Of a stretch of DNA of 64,000 bases, positions 1 through 8,020 are shown piece after piece. Made by a program: the position numbers and the translations under genes. This DNA comes from UBA6144 sp964399165 (GTDB lineage Bacteria > Bdellovibrionota > Bacteriovoracia > Bacteriovoracales > Bacteriovoracaceae): assembly GCA_964399165.1 (NCBI GenBank), contig CAYNPO010000014.1, forward strand, positions 1-64,000. Direction: 5' to 3'. The notes below the pieces were generated by a model that was not told the DNA's origin, made no database searches, and saw nothing but the letters and a program-made list of their open reading frames with translations. Every line of letters begins with the position of its first letter. The first letter of the stretch is position 1.

Positions 1-1565
1 ATGTTCGGGTCGAAGATGATGTCCTCAGGAGGGAAGCCGGAGCCCACGAGCAGATTGTAGGCGCGCTCGCAGATGCGGATCCGGCGCTCGTAGGTGTCCG
101 CCTGACCCTGTTCGTCGAAGGCCATCACCACGGCGGCGGCGCCGTAACGCCGCACGAGCTTGGCGCGGTGGAGGAACTCCGCCTCCCCGTCTTTGAGGGA
201 GAGGGAGTTTACGATGGCCTTGCCCTGCACGCGCTTGAGGCCTGCTTCCAGCACGCTCCACTTGGAGCTATCGATCATGACGGGTACCCGGGCGATGTCG
301 GGTTCGGCGGCGATGAGATTGAGGAAATCCGCCATCATCTTCTCGCCGTCGATCATGCCGTCGTCGAAATTGACGTCCACCGCTTGTGCGCCGTTTTCCA
401 CCTGCTCGCGAGCCACCTTGAGGGCGTCTTCCATGCGCCCTTCCTGGATCATCTTGCGGAAAGCGGCAGAACCGGTGACGTTGGTGCGTTCGCCCACGTT
501 CATGAAATTGGAACCGGGATAGAGGGTCAGGGGCTCCAGGCCCGACCACTTGGGCACGTGCTCGGGAGCGGGCAGCGGCCGGGGCGCTGCCTTCGCGGCC
601 ACTTCGGCGATGGCGCGGATGTGGCCGTCGGTGGTGCCACAGCATCCCCCTACGATGTTGAGCCAACGGTTGGACATGAACTCGCCCACCACCTTGGCGG
701 TGTGGGCCGGCGTTTCGTCGTACTGTCCCATCTGGTTGGGCAGGCCGGCGTTAGGGTAAATGCTCACGTGGAAAGGCGACTTGGCCGCCAGTACCTCCAC
801 ATACGGCCGCATGAGCTCGGCCCCGAGGGCGCAGTTGAGGCCGATGGACATGAGCGGGAGATGGGAAACGGAATAGAGGAACGCTTCCACGGTCTGGCCC
901 GAGAGGGTGCGTCCCGACTGGTCAGTGATGGTGCCTGACACCATGATCGGCAGCGCGGGCTTCTTCACTTCGTCAAAGTACTCGCTGATGGCGAACAGGG
1001 CCGCCTTGGCGTTGAGCGTGTCGAAGATGGTCTCCACCAACAAGATGTCCACGCCGCCTTCGACTAGGGCCGCGACTTGCTCCTTGTAGGCGTCTTTCAA
1101 CTCGTCGAAGTCCACCGCGCGGAAACCTGGGTTGTTCACGTCGGGGGAGAGTGAGGCGGTCTTAGTGGTGGGACCGATGGATCCCGCCACGAAGCGGGGT
1201 TTCGCGGGATCCTGGCGTGTGAATTCGTCACACAGCTCGCGTGCTTGGCGAGCGGACACGCGGTTGATTTCATCGCACAGGTCCTCCATGCCGTAATCGG
1301 CCATGGAGATCCGTTGGGCGCTGAAGGTGTTGGTTTCGAGGATGTCCGCTCCCGCCTCGAGGTACTTGCGGTGGATGGCGGTGATGACGTCCGGCCGGGT
1401 CAACACCAGCAAATCATTGTTTCCCTTCAGTGGACGTGGAAAATCCTTGAAGCGCTCCCCACGGTAGTCTTCTTCCGTGAGTTGGTACTTCTGGATCATG
1501 GTGCCCATGGCCCCATCAAGCACGAGTACGCGCTGAGACAACTCGGTGAGGACATTAGCGGCCAC
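1..1565 (-). CDS. metH: Cobalamin-dependent methionine synthase MetH, 5' part (gene runs off the window)
   Basis: The protein transfers a methyl group from methyltetrahydrofolate to homocysteine through cobalamin. About 521 residues are visible. The homocysteine-binding barrel (roughly residues 1-320) opens with LVLDGAMGTMIQ and has the three zinc-binding cysteines: C245 in GLNCALG, and C308 and C309 in GGCCGTT. The pterin-binding domain then begins with FMNVGERTNVTGSAAF. The cobalamin and reactivation domains lie beyond base 1. I chose the GTG at 1565 because AAGGAG sits five bases upstream and the frame enters the barrel directly. No cobalamin or S-adenosylhomocysteine riboswitch is visible in the short leader. 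Confidence 0.97.
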   Translation of the reverse strand, partial: MAANVLTELSQRVLVLDGAMGTMIQKYQLTEEDYRGERFKDFPRPLKGNNDLLVLTRPDVITAIHRKYLEAGADILETNTFSAQRISMADYGMEDLCDEINRVSARQARELCDEFTRQDPAKPRFVAGSIGPTTKTASLSPDVNNPGFRAVDFDELKDAYKEQVAALVEGGVDILLVETIFDTLNAKAALFAISEYFDEVKKPALPIMVSGTITDQSGRTLSGQTVEAFLYSVSHLPLMSIGLNCALGAELMRPYVEVLAAKSPFHVSIYPNAGLPNQMGQYDETPAHTAKVVGEFMSNRWLNIVGGCCGTTDGHIRAIAEVAAKAAPRPLPAPEHVPKWSGLEPLTLYPGSNFMNVGERTNVTGSAAFRKMIQEGRMEDALKVAREQVENGAQAVDVNFDDGMIDGEKMMADFLNLIAAEPDIARVPVMIDSSKWSVLEAGLKRVQGKAIVNSLSLKDGEAEFLHRAKLVRRYGAAAVVMAFDEQGQADTYERRIRICERAYNLLVGSGFPPEDIIFDPN

Positions 1566-1660
1566 GAGAACTCCTTGGTAGCCGCTAGAGTATTATTTAT
1601 TTAATTGATCAGCCAAGTAAAATCTTGCAATTTCCGCATGTTAACAAAAAACATTGAGTC
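1566..1660 (-). promoter_or_regulatory. AT-rich leader/promoter region of metH
   Basis: These 95 bases are conspicuously AT-rich in a GC-rich window and contain only the metH upstream region. Read on the minus strand, a TTGGCT box lies 16 bases before AATACT, a weak match to a sigma-70 promoter, and the metH Shine-Dalgarno AAGGAG follows. An A/T run downstream of the preceding small gene could help end its transcript, but I see no stem in front of it. The promoter boxes are a guess. Confidence 0.3.
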
Positions 1661-1813
1661 TTAAAGACGGGCGCGCTTCTTCTTCAAAACATTCTTCTGC
1701 GCCGACTGCTTGATCATCCGGCGGAGCACCCGCTGGAGGGAGGGGAGGGAAGATTTGACCAGCTCGCCATCCCCCAGCAACAGGATTTCTTTCACTTTAA
1801 CGGGCTTCATCAT
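1661..1813 (-). CDS. Small basic protein of unknown function
   Basis: This gene encodes about 50 residues from the ATG at 1813, which follows GGAGG at a five-base spacing. An in-frame GTG at 1843 would add ten residues but has no better ribosome site. The product begins MMKPVKVKEILLLGD and ends in a lysine/arginine-rich tail (NVLKKKRARL). Size and charge recall a small ribosomal or nucleic-acid-binding protein, but the conserved features of bS21 and bL35 are not there. It lies between an EamA transporter gene and metH on the same strand. The good ribosome site is the main reason to believe it is real. Confidence 0.5.
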   Translation of the reverse strand: MMKPVKVKEILLLGDGELVKSSLPSLQRVLRRMIKQSAQKNVLKKKRARL

Positions 1814-1873
1814 GGGGACCTCCACGGTTGCGGACCTCCACACACTATGGACACGCTACGCCCGAATTCAAGG

Positions 1874-2749
1874 TCAAGTCATGAGGTAAAAGCCCAACAG
1901 GAAGAAAGCGAAGGCAGAGAGGAGATAAGCGTTGGGCAGGCGTCGGGACCAAACGCACTCCAACAAGGATACCCAAACAGGTCCGGTAATAGAGATAGCG
2001 GTGAGAGAAGCCATATGGGCGTGTTTCACCGCCGCAAGATAGAGGGAAAGGGAGATGAAGGTCCCGCACACGGCCGAAAGGGTGACGAGGGCGCGCTCTC
2101 GCCCGGGCATGGCGGCGAAGTCTTTTAGGATTTGCGGATAACCCCGGGGCCGTATCAGCAGGAAACCCAACAGGGCCCCCGCAGAGCGAATGACATTCAC
2201 CTGCATGGACCCCATCTCGGGTGTAAACTCGTAGGCGGTGCGTGTGAGCATCACCCCGGTTCCGTCCAACAGGATCCCGGCGAAGGCCCACAAAAAACTT
2301 TTCCAATCCCAATGCCCCTGGGCGCGGCGGCGTTCCACCACGAAGAACGCGAGGCACACCATCATGCAGAAGACGGCGCCCATCTGATGGGGAGTGATGT
2401 CCTGTCCGAGGAACATGCTGCCGTAGAACCCCAGGAGCAGCGGCTGGAAACTGTAAAGCACCAGGGCCCGCCCTGGGCCCAGGGTGGCGTAAGCCTTGAA
2501 AAGGAAAATGTCCCCGATGCAAAGTCCCATGAGTCCGCTGGCCAAGAGGCACCCCACCGCCGCCGTCCCGATGGGCACAACCCCTTCGAAGCCGAGGGCG
2601 ACGAGGAAGCACGCCATGGCCACGCTCACCTTGAACATGTTGATCCACACCGGTGAGAATTTCCGCGCGAAGTGGGAGAATCCTAGGCTGGCGGTGCTGA
2701 AGAATAGGTTGGACAGCACGGCCAACGAGTAGACGATGGTGGGTGACAA
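1874..2749 (-). CDS. EamA/DMT-family inner-membrane transporter
   Basis: The product is a 291-residue hydrophobic protein with about ten predicted membrane segments in two similar halves, as expected for the EamA (drug/metabolite transporter) family. Such proteins export amino acids, nucleosides or other metabolites; the substrate cannot be read from the sequence. The start is a TTG at 2749, four bases after GGAGG. Translation ends in a hydrophobic helix (LLSAFAFFLLGFYLMT). It diverges from apaG across 78 bp. Confidence 0.8.
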   Translation of the reverse strand: MSPTIVYSLAVLSNLFFSTASLGFSHFARKFSPVWINMFKVSVAMACFLVALGFEGVVPIGTAAVGCLLASGLMGLCIGDIFLFKAYATLGPGRALVLYSFQPLLLGFYGSMFLGQDITPHQMGAVFCMMVCLAFFVVERRRAQGHWDWKSFLWAFAGILLDGTGVMLTRTAYEFTPEMGSMQVNVIRSAGALLGFLLIRPRGYPQILKDFAAMPGRERALVTLSAVCGTFISLSLYLAAVKHAHMASLTAISITGPVWVSLLECVWSRRLPNAYLLSAFAFFLLGFYLMT

Positions 2750-2783
2750 AGGGCCTCCGGGAGACCCAAGGTAACACGGCTTC

Positions 2784-2798
2784 CCTTCCCGGGGAAGG
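2784..2798. repeat. Short perfect inverted repeat in a divergent intergenic region
   Basis: CCTTCCC (2784-2790) and GGGAAGG (2792-2798) form a perfect 7-bp inverted repeat around a single G. It lies between the divergent starts of the EamA transporter and apaG. It could be an operator or chance in GC-rich DNA. There is no T-run after it, so it does not look like an intrinsic terminator. Confidence 0.25.
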
Positions 2799-2827
2799 AT
2801 GGCCTAGGATTCCGGGAGGGGGCAGGC

Positions 2828-3235
2828 ATGGCCGAAGGCACGTTGTACGCGTCGGAAGACAAGGGTTACCGGGTGGAGGTGCGGACCACCTTCGACATGG
2901 AGAACTCAAATCCCCTGCAGCGGCATTACCTTTTTCATTATCGGGTCCGCATCGCCAACCTCATGGGCGTCCCCGCGCGTTTGGAGTCGCGCACCTGGCA
3001 CATCGAAGACGCCCTTGGGAGCCGCCGGAAAGTGGAGGGCCCTGGGGTGGTGGGACAAACGCCTTGGTTCTCCCCTGGCGGGGTTTTCGAGTACTCCAGC
3101 TTCTCGCCGCTGCCCACCCTGACGGGCAAAATGTGGGGAAGCTTCCATATGCGCGCGGAGGGCGGGGAAGCATTTGACCTGGCAACGCCCGAGTTCCGTT
3201 TCGCCGTGCCGGACCACCACATTGACCGTTATTGA
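2828..3235 (+). CDS. apaG: ApaG (DUF525) domain protein
   Basis: The 135-residue product matches the ApaG family in length and pattern. It is a single fibronectin-III-like beta domain with the conserved stretch GPGVVGQTPWFSPGG around residues 72-86, followed by FEYSSFSPL and GKMWGSFHM. ApaG is linked genetically to Ap4A metabolism and magnesium/cobalt tolerance in enterobacteria, and its biochemical role is unclear. Its 3' end overlaps the convergent 54-residue gene by 7 bp. The ATG at 2828 follows a purine-rich GGGAGGGGG. Confidence 0.93.
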   Translation: MAEGTLYASEDKGYRVEVRTTFDMENSNPLQRHYLFHYRVRIANLMGVPARLESRTWHIEDALGSRRKVEGPGVVGQTPWFSPGGVFEYSSFSPLPTLTGKMWGSFHMRAEGGEAFDLATPEFRFAVPDHHIDRY

Positions 3236-3393
3236 GGTAACTTCCCGAAGAGCTCCCGCAACTTGGCCAAGTCGGCGTCCAGGTCCCTGAGGACCTCCTC
3301 GCGCCGTCCGGTGTTCTCGGGGCGCGACAGGATATCGGCCATGATTTCCAGCCGCCGAATCAGGTTCTTCACGTCGTGGAGGGTGCGCTCCAT
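3229..3393 (-). CDS. Short helical protein coupled to the FAH-domain gene
   Basis: This reading frame encodes 54 residues, beginning MERTLHDVKNLIRRLEIM and continuing as a strongly amphipathic, charged helix with leucines at heptad-like spacing. A coiled coil is plausible. Its ATG shares one base with the stop of the upstream FAH gene (TGATG), a classic translational coupling junction, and its stop overlaps the end of apaG by 7 bp. I do not recognise the family. Support comes from the coupling and from helical periodicity. Confidence 0.5.
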   Translation of the reverse strand: MERTLHDVKNLIRRLEIMADILSRPENTGRREEVLRDLDADLAKLRELFGKLPQ

Positions 3394-3980
3394 CACTCCA
3401 CCAGGCCCAGGGAAAGCTGGATCGGACCCCAGGATAGCTCCACTCTGTCGCCAGGCGCGAGGGGGCCCACGCCCTCCGGGGTTCCGGTGAAAACGAGGTC
3501 ACCGTCACTGAGGGGGAAGTGGGCGTCTGCGTGGTGGATGGCCTGATCGGGGCCGAGCAGGGCATGTTCCAGGGATGACTCTTGCCGGATTTCACCATTG
3601 ATCTTGAGGTAGAAAGCCGCCGTTCGCCAGTCAGGGAAATCCCTCTGGCCCTTGAAAGGGGTCACCAGGGCGGAGTGCCTGAAGCACTTGGAGATTTCCC
3701 AAGGGTGTCCCTTCGCCTTGAGTTCTTTCTGGAGATCCCGCAGGGTGAGGTCCAGGCCCAGGGCGACGCCGATGACGTTTTTCTTGTACAACCGCAGGAC
3801 CACCTCGCATTCATGGTGGATGGTCCCGCGCTCCCACGGCAGGCGAAGGACACCCTTGTCCTTGAGTTCGGTCAGGCAGGAAGGGGGTTTCAGGAACAGC
3901 ACGGGCTTTTCGGGTAAGGCTTCCCGCATTTCCGCGGCGTGGGACGCGTAGTTTTTCCCAAGGCAAATGATCTTGTCCAT
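3393..3980 (-). CDS. Fumarylacetoacetate hydrolase-domain enzyme (short, YcgM type)
   Basis: This 195-residue protein has the single-domain FAH fold. It begins MDKIICLGKNYASHAAEM, typical of the family's glycine-rich first strand. The acidic metal site HHECEVVL lies at about residues 54-61, and FTGTPEGVGPLAPGD near the C-terminus is the family's hallmark. Relatives cleave or decarboxylate beta-dicarbonyl acids such as acylpyruvates or oxaloacetate. At about 195 residues it is a short FAH-family member. It sits 21 bp downstream of the LTA-synthase-like gene and is coupled to the 54-residue gene after it. Confidence 0.88.
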   Translation of the reverse strand: MDKIICLGKNYASHAAEMREALPEKPVLFLKPPSCLTELKDKGVLRLPWERGTIHHECEVVLRLYKKNVIGVALGLDLTLRDLQKELKAKGHPWEISKCFRHSALVTPFKGQRDFPDWRTAAFYLKINGEIRQESSLEHALLGPDQAIHHADAHFPLSDGDLVFTGTPEGVGPLAPGDRVELSWGPIQLSLGLVE

Positions 3981-4001
3981 GCCGGGAATTTTACGGGCGC
4001 C

Positions 4002-5903
4002 CTAGCGGGAGCGCAACACGCCGTCCGCCAACTGGAGTTCCGCGTGGATTTGCCGCCAGAGTGCCGCGGGCATCGGTTCAAGGGCCTCCCACTCCGCCTT
4101 GCCCAACGGGAAACGGCTCATGGAACCGTCTTGGGCCTCGCACTCCAATAAGCGAGGGGTCAGTGCGCAAGCGGCGTTGTCACGCACCACGTAGACCCAG
4201 GGCCTGGGTTGCTTGAGAACGTCACGGCCCAAGGTGGCGTTCTGATAGGCAAGCCGGAGGTATCCCAAAGCGGTGGGAAGGACGTCGATCTGCGCCACGG
4301 GGGAAGGCACGGTTTGAGGGGAGGGCACCAGTGTGGGTGACCAGAACACCAAGGGCATGTGGTGGTAACTGAGGATTTGGTCCAGCGGCGAGGTGCCCAC
4401 GGATTGGCCGTGGTCGGCGAGGAAGACGAACAGCGTGTCCTTGAACCAAGGGCGCGTGCGCGCGGCCTCGATAAACGCTCCCACCGCCCAGTCTGAGTAG
4501 CGGACGATGTTCTCTTTCTCGTCTTTGGCGGCGAAACGCTCCCGTAGCTCAGGCGGGATGACGTACGGCCGGTGATTGCTTCCCGAGAGAAGGGCAGCGA
4601 AGAAGGGCCCGTGGGCTGACTCCCCATCCAGTACCTCCACCGCCTTCAGATACATGTCGTGGTCGGGAACTCCGAGGATGCTGAACACGCGGTCGGAAGG
4701 GTAGTCGTCCTGGGCCACCACACGTCCATAACCATTCTGGCGCAAGAAACCCGCCATGTTGTCGAATTCCTCGTCGTGGGTGGTGAAGAAGAGCGTGCGG
4801 TAACCCCGGGCCTTGAGCTGATTGGCCGCGGAATCCAGCTGGGGGACGCGATCCCGCTTGAGGGGGTGGGCCGCATAGGGACTTGGGAAAGAGAAAAGGG
4901 TGGACCAAATGCCGTTGTAAGTGTGGGTGCCCGAGCTATAGGCATGGGTGAAGGCGAGACCCTCTGCCATGAGGCGGTCGATGACCGGAGTCCATGAGGG
5001 TTTCTTGTGGGTGGCCGTATAGTGCGCGGACATGCCTTCCAGCATGACCACCACCAAGTTTTTCGCGGAACCATCCCCCTCCGCGTGGCGGAGGAGGGTG
5101 GGAGGTGACACCGGGGGGAGCCCCAGATCAGCGCGGAAGATGGCGGTGGCTTCGGCCTCTGGCATGAACCGCAACGGCTTCTCGCGATACTTCCTTGCAC
5201 GTATCCAGCTGGAGCCGAAAGTGAAAACAGGGTTGAGCGCCAGCTGGTTCAAAGCGGGCGTGTCGGAAAAGTAGGCGAGACCTTCACGGATGGGGGATTT
5301 GATGGCTACCCGCCCGCGTATGCCCAGGAACAGGGCCCCCATCACGAGGACGCAAACCAGCCCCCAGCTCCAGGATCGGGGCGGGACCACGGCGGCCGCC
5401 GCGCGTTTCTCCCAATGGCGCACGGGCCATGCCACCAGGCAGGTGGCGAGTATTCCCGAACCCAGGCCCGCCATCCACGCCGGCTCTTCGGCCAGCATGG
5501 TCACGCCGAAGGCGAGGTCATCCGCCCAGTTGAGCACCACCGCGGAGGTGCGCACGCCGAAATGTTGGAAGTAGAACAGGTCGAAGACCTGGAGGGCAAA
5601 ACACGCCGGCAGGAGGAGGTAGAGGGGAGCGGTGGCCACGCGTGAGGCCCCGGGCCGCGGCCCGGTGAAATGCAGCAGGCTGAGGAACAAGAAAGGGATA
5701 GCGATCAGCGCGCAGGCCACCACGTTGTCAAAGCGCAGGCCAATTCCGAATGCTGTGAGCACCCGGTTCGCTTCCACCACTTCGAGATTCCCTGCTATGA
5801 AAGTCGCCGCCAGGAGGCGGAAGGCCGAGGACAGCACCATGGCGTAGGCGTAGACCCGCAGGAGGAAGCGAAAATAAGGGGGGACCATGCCTCCATGATA
5901 CAC
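4002..5903 (-). CDS. Membrane-anchored sulfatase/phosphatase of the LTA-synthase type
   Basis: The 633-residue product has about five membrane helices in the first 200 residues and then a large periplasmic alkaline-phosphatase-superfamily domain. The metal-binding acid lies in VVVMLEGMSA (E289), the likely nucleophile threonine is in SSGTHTYNG (T326 or T328), and the late metal pair is LADHGQ (D497, H498). LTA synthases and the phosphoglycerol and phosphoethanolamine transferases share this layout. In a Gram-negative a glucan- or lipid-modifying transferase is the more likely role. The GTG at 5903 follows GAGGA by four bases. It is probably the distal end of the men transcription unit, 33 bp after menE. 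Confidence 0.85.
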   Translation of the reverse strand: MYHGGMVPPYFRFLLRVYAYAMVLSSAFRLLAATFIAGNLEVVEANRVLTAFGIGLRFDNVVACALIAIPFLFLSLLHFTGPRPGASRVATAPLYLLLPACFALQVFDLFYFQHFGVRTSAVVLNWADDLAFGVTMLAEEPAWMAGLGSGILATCLVAWPVRHWEKRAAAAVVPPRSWSWGLVCVLVMGALFLGIRGRVAIKSPIREGLAYFSDTPALNQLALNPVFTFGSSWIRARKYREKPLRFMPEAEATAIFRADLGLPPVSPPTLLRHAEGDGSAKNLVVVMLEGMSAHYTATHKKPSWTPVIDRLMAEGLAFTHAYSSGTHTYNGIWSTLFSFPSPYAAHPLKRDRVPQLDSAANQLKARGYRTLFFTTHDEEFDNMAGFLRQNGYGRVVAQDDYPSDRVFSILGVPDHDMYLKAVEVLDGESAHGPFFAALLSGSNHRPYVIPPELRERFAAKDEKENIVRYSDWAVGAFIEAARTRPWFKDTLFVFLADHGQSVGTSPLDQILSYHHMPLVFWSPTLVPSPQTVPSPVAQIDVLPTALGYLRLAYQNATLGRDVLKQPRPWVYVVRDNAACALTPRLLECEAQDGSMSRFPLGKAEWEALEPMPAALWRQIHAELQLADGVLRSR

Positions 5904-5936
5904 GTAGTCCTCGGCTTGGGGGTAACAAAAGCGCCG

Positions 5937-7061
5937 CTACTGGGTATGGCGCTGAAGCAGCCACTCGCGCAGTTCTCCGCGCTTGATCTTGCCCAATTCT
6001 CCCCTCGGAAAAGAGGCCAGAGCGCGCGCCCCCCGCAACTTCTGGTGAGGGAGCAAGCCCCGGTTCAGTTCTTCCAGCTCGGGAACCGATCCCTCGCACA
6101 CGGCCCAAAGCGCCACTCCGTCCCGACCGTCCTCCAACGGAACCACCACCACGGAATGCCCTCGCGCAGTGAGTTCTCGTTCCAGCGAGGGAACGTCCAC
6201 TTTCTCCCCACGCACCTTGACCACCATGTCGGCACGCCCCAAGGGCACCACCGCGCCATCTCGGAGTTCGGCCAGGTCCCCGCTGGTCCAAGGACCCGCC
6301 TGGCGGGCCTGGTAGGAGGTGCCGCGTTCCGTGATCACGGCAGTTCCCGTGAACAGAGAGGCCGATTCCAGGCGCAGGAGTCCCTCTTCTGAAAGTGAGG
6401 CGCGCACATGCGGGAGCAAGACCAGCTGGTCGGGCCGGCTGAAAGTTGCCGTCGCCACCTGGGACGCACACTCGGTCAAACCGTAACTGGGGAACAAGGG
6501 CCATCCCAGGGCGCGCCCGCTTTGCAACAGGTCTGGGGACAAGCGGTCTCCGCCCACGACCACCACGCGCAGACCCCGCGGGGCCCGCATCCCCGCCTGG
6601 ACCAGATCATGCACTTGTGTGGGTACCAGGGACAAAAGTTGGTATCCGCCCTCCGCGAGCCAAGCGGGGGACCAAGCACCGTTCCCTAGTACGCGCACGT
6701 GCTGGCCCCCCAGGCGTGCGCGTGCCAGGATGCCGAGGCCCCCCGCGTGGGCCAATGGGAGGGTGAGCCCCCACGTTTCTTCCGGCTGCACGCCAAGGTG
6801 GGCGTTCACGGCGGCGGCGCTCTCCAGCAAGGCGGCCTTGGACAGGGCCACCCATTTCGACATTCCCGCGGTGGCCAGGGTGCCGGAGCTGGCAAGCCAG
6901 ACGTGAGAGGGCAATTCCGGTAACGCCGAAGGCAACATTCCCGTCGTGCCGGGGTTTTCCCGGGCCCACCGTCGGAGGACGAGGATTTCACCCTGGGAAC
7001 TTTCCCAGAAATCCGCCGGCAAGGCGGAGGGGTCACGTTCCAAAAGGTGTACGCGGTTCAC
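5937..7061 (-). CDS. menE: o-Succinylbenzoate-CoA ligase MenE
   Basis: MenE activates o-succinylbenzoate to its CoA thioester. The 374-residue product belongs to the adenylate-forming superfamily. It has a phosphate-binding loop in the form LASSGTLATAGMSKWVAL, an A5-type motif SYGLTECASQ, the A7-type TSGDLAEL, and a C-terminal lysine region LGKIKRGELREW. It is shorter than a typical acyl-CoA ligase, which is normal for MenE of this type. The GTG at 7061 overlaps the menC stop by four bases (GTGA); an in-frame ATG lies four codons upstream at 7073. It is the last men gene of the operon. Confidence 0.93.
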   Translation of the reverse strand: MNRVHLLERDPSALPADFWESSQGEILVLRRWARENPGTTGMLPSALPELPSHVWLASSGTLATAGMSKWVALSKAALLESAAAVNAHLGVQPEETWGLTLPLAHAGGLGILARARLGGQHVRVLGNGAWSPAWLAEGGYQLLSLVPTQVHDLVQAGMRAPRGLRVVVVGGDRLSPDLLQSGRALGWPLFPSYGLTECASQVATATFSRPDQLVLLPHVRASLSEEGLLRLESASLFTGTAVITERGTSYQARQAGPWTSGDLAELRDGAVVPLGRADMVVKVRGEKVDVPSLERELTARGHSVVVVPLEDGRDGVALWAVCEGSVPELEELNRGLLPHQKLRGARALASFPRGELGKIKRGELREWLLQRHTQ

Positions 7062-8020
7062 GCCCCTTCCCATGTCAGGCGCTCCCAGACCTCCCCCAAT
7101 CCCCAACCGGGTCCCCGGGAGGTGGCGCGCAGGCAGGCGCCCCGCACCTCCACCCAATGGGAGTGGGCGTGGGGAGCGTAAAGGCCATGGGTGATGAGTC
7201 CCCCGTCGAGCAGCCGTTCGCCCAGGCAACCACGCAATTCCTGGGCCGCGTGGAGGGCGATGAGCTGTCCCAGTGGATGGTCCATGTTGCTGGTCACCAC
7301 CACTTCCCGCGGGAAATGGCGGACGTGGCTGAACAAGTGATCCGGCGAGAAGCACACCGGTTTCACGACCCAGAGGTCGGCGCGGGCCACGGCCCGGGGA
7401 GTGGCGGCGCGGTCAACCGCGACTTTGGTGCCGCGGAAAACTTCTTTGAGGGCGGCGTCCTCCATGAGTGCCCCCGCCATGGGGTCTTCGACAAATTCGA
7501 TTCGCTCCCGCACGTCGGGTGAGACGCCACGCCAGAATTTGCGCGCTCCCTCGAGGTCGCGGAAGAGACCGTTGAAGTCCAGTCGCCAGCGCACTCCCGC
7601 GTGGGAGCGCAGGAAGGCCTCCGTTTCCGACCAGCGGCCTACTTCCGGCGCGCCCACCTTGAGCTTAGCCCGGTTGCAGTCCGCCGGGAGAGGGGAAGGG
7701 CCGGTCAGCGTGGCATGGGAGGCCACGGGAGTCTCTCCCAACAAAGCCTTTCCCTCCCGTAGGGCCTTGGCTTCATGGTGGGCCCAGCACAACGAAGCGG
7801 CACCCAGGCTGTAGGGCACGCCTTTCCTGAGGGCGTCGAGTTGGTCCTCCAGCGGCTCGTCGCCGAGTTCGGTCCAAGGAAAGAGGTCGGCGTGGCCCGC
7901 ATGGGGCAAACCCTGGAAGCGCACGCGCAGGAGGGCGCCTTTGCGCGGCCGCGCGTCGCTCAGGCGGTTAGGCTGGGCCACCGGTTCGAGTGTGTAGCGG
8001 TGGAAGGAGAGATCGATCAC
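7058..8020 (-). CDS. menC: o-Succinylbenzoate synthase MenC
   Basis: MenC dehydrates SHCHC to o-succinylbenzoate. The 320-residue protein carries the enolase-superfamily catalytic set in order: the lysine pair in AKLKVG, metal ligands in RLDFNG, FVEDP and AVDRA, and the second catalytic lysine in WVVKP. The third ligand is in VDRAA rather than the common DES. The GTG at 8020 forms a GTGA overlap with the menA stop; another GTG six bases upstream (8026) is possible. It lies between menA and menE. Confidence 0.92.
   Translation of the reverse strand: MIDLSFHRYTLEPVAQPNRLSDARPRKGALLRVRFQGLPHAGHADLFPWTELGDEPLEDQLDALRKGVPYSLGAASLCWAHHEAKALREGKALLGETPVASHATLTGPSPLPADCNRAKLKVGAPEVGRWSETEAFLRSHAGVRWRLDFNGLFRDLEGARKFWRGVSPDVRERIEFVEDPMAGALMEDAALKEVFRGTKVAVDRAATPRAVARADLWVVKPVCFSPDHLFSHVRHFPREVVVTSNMDHPLGQLIALHAAQELRGCLGERLLDGGLITHGLYAPHAHSHWVEVRGACLRATSRGPGWGLGEVWERLTWEGA

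Noticed and set aside
1566..1660. SAH or cobalamin riboswitch ahead of metH
   Set aside because: The 95-base leader is AT-rich and lacks the conserved GC-rich cores of either riboswitch.
1661..1813. Small basic protein as ribosomal protein bS21 or bL35
   Set aside because: Length and charge fit, but the conserved bS21 YEKP region and bL35 core motifs are missing.
2784..2798. Inverted repeat as a transcription terminator
   Set aside because: It lies between divergent starts and has no T-run on either side; at most it is an operator.
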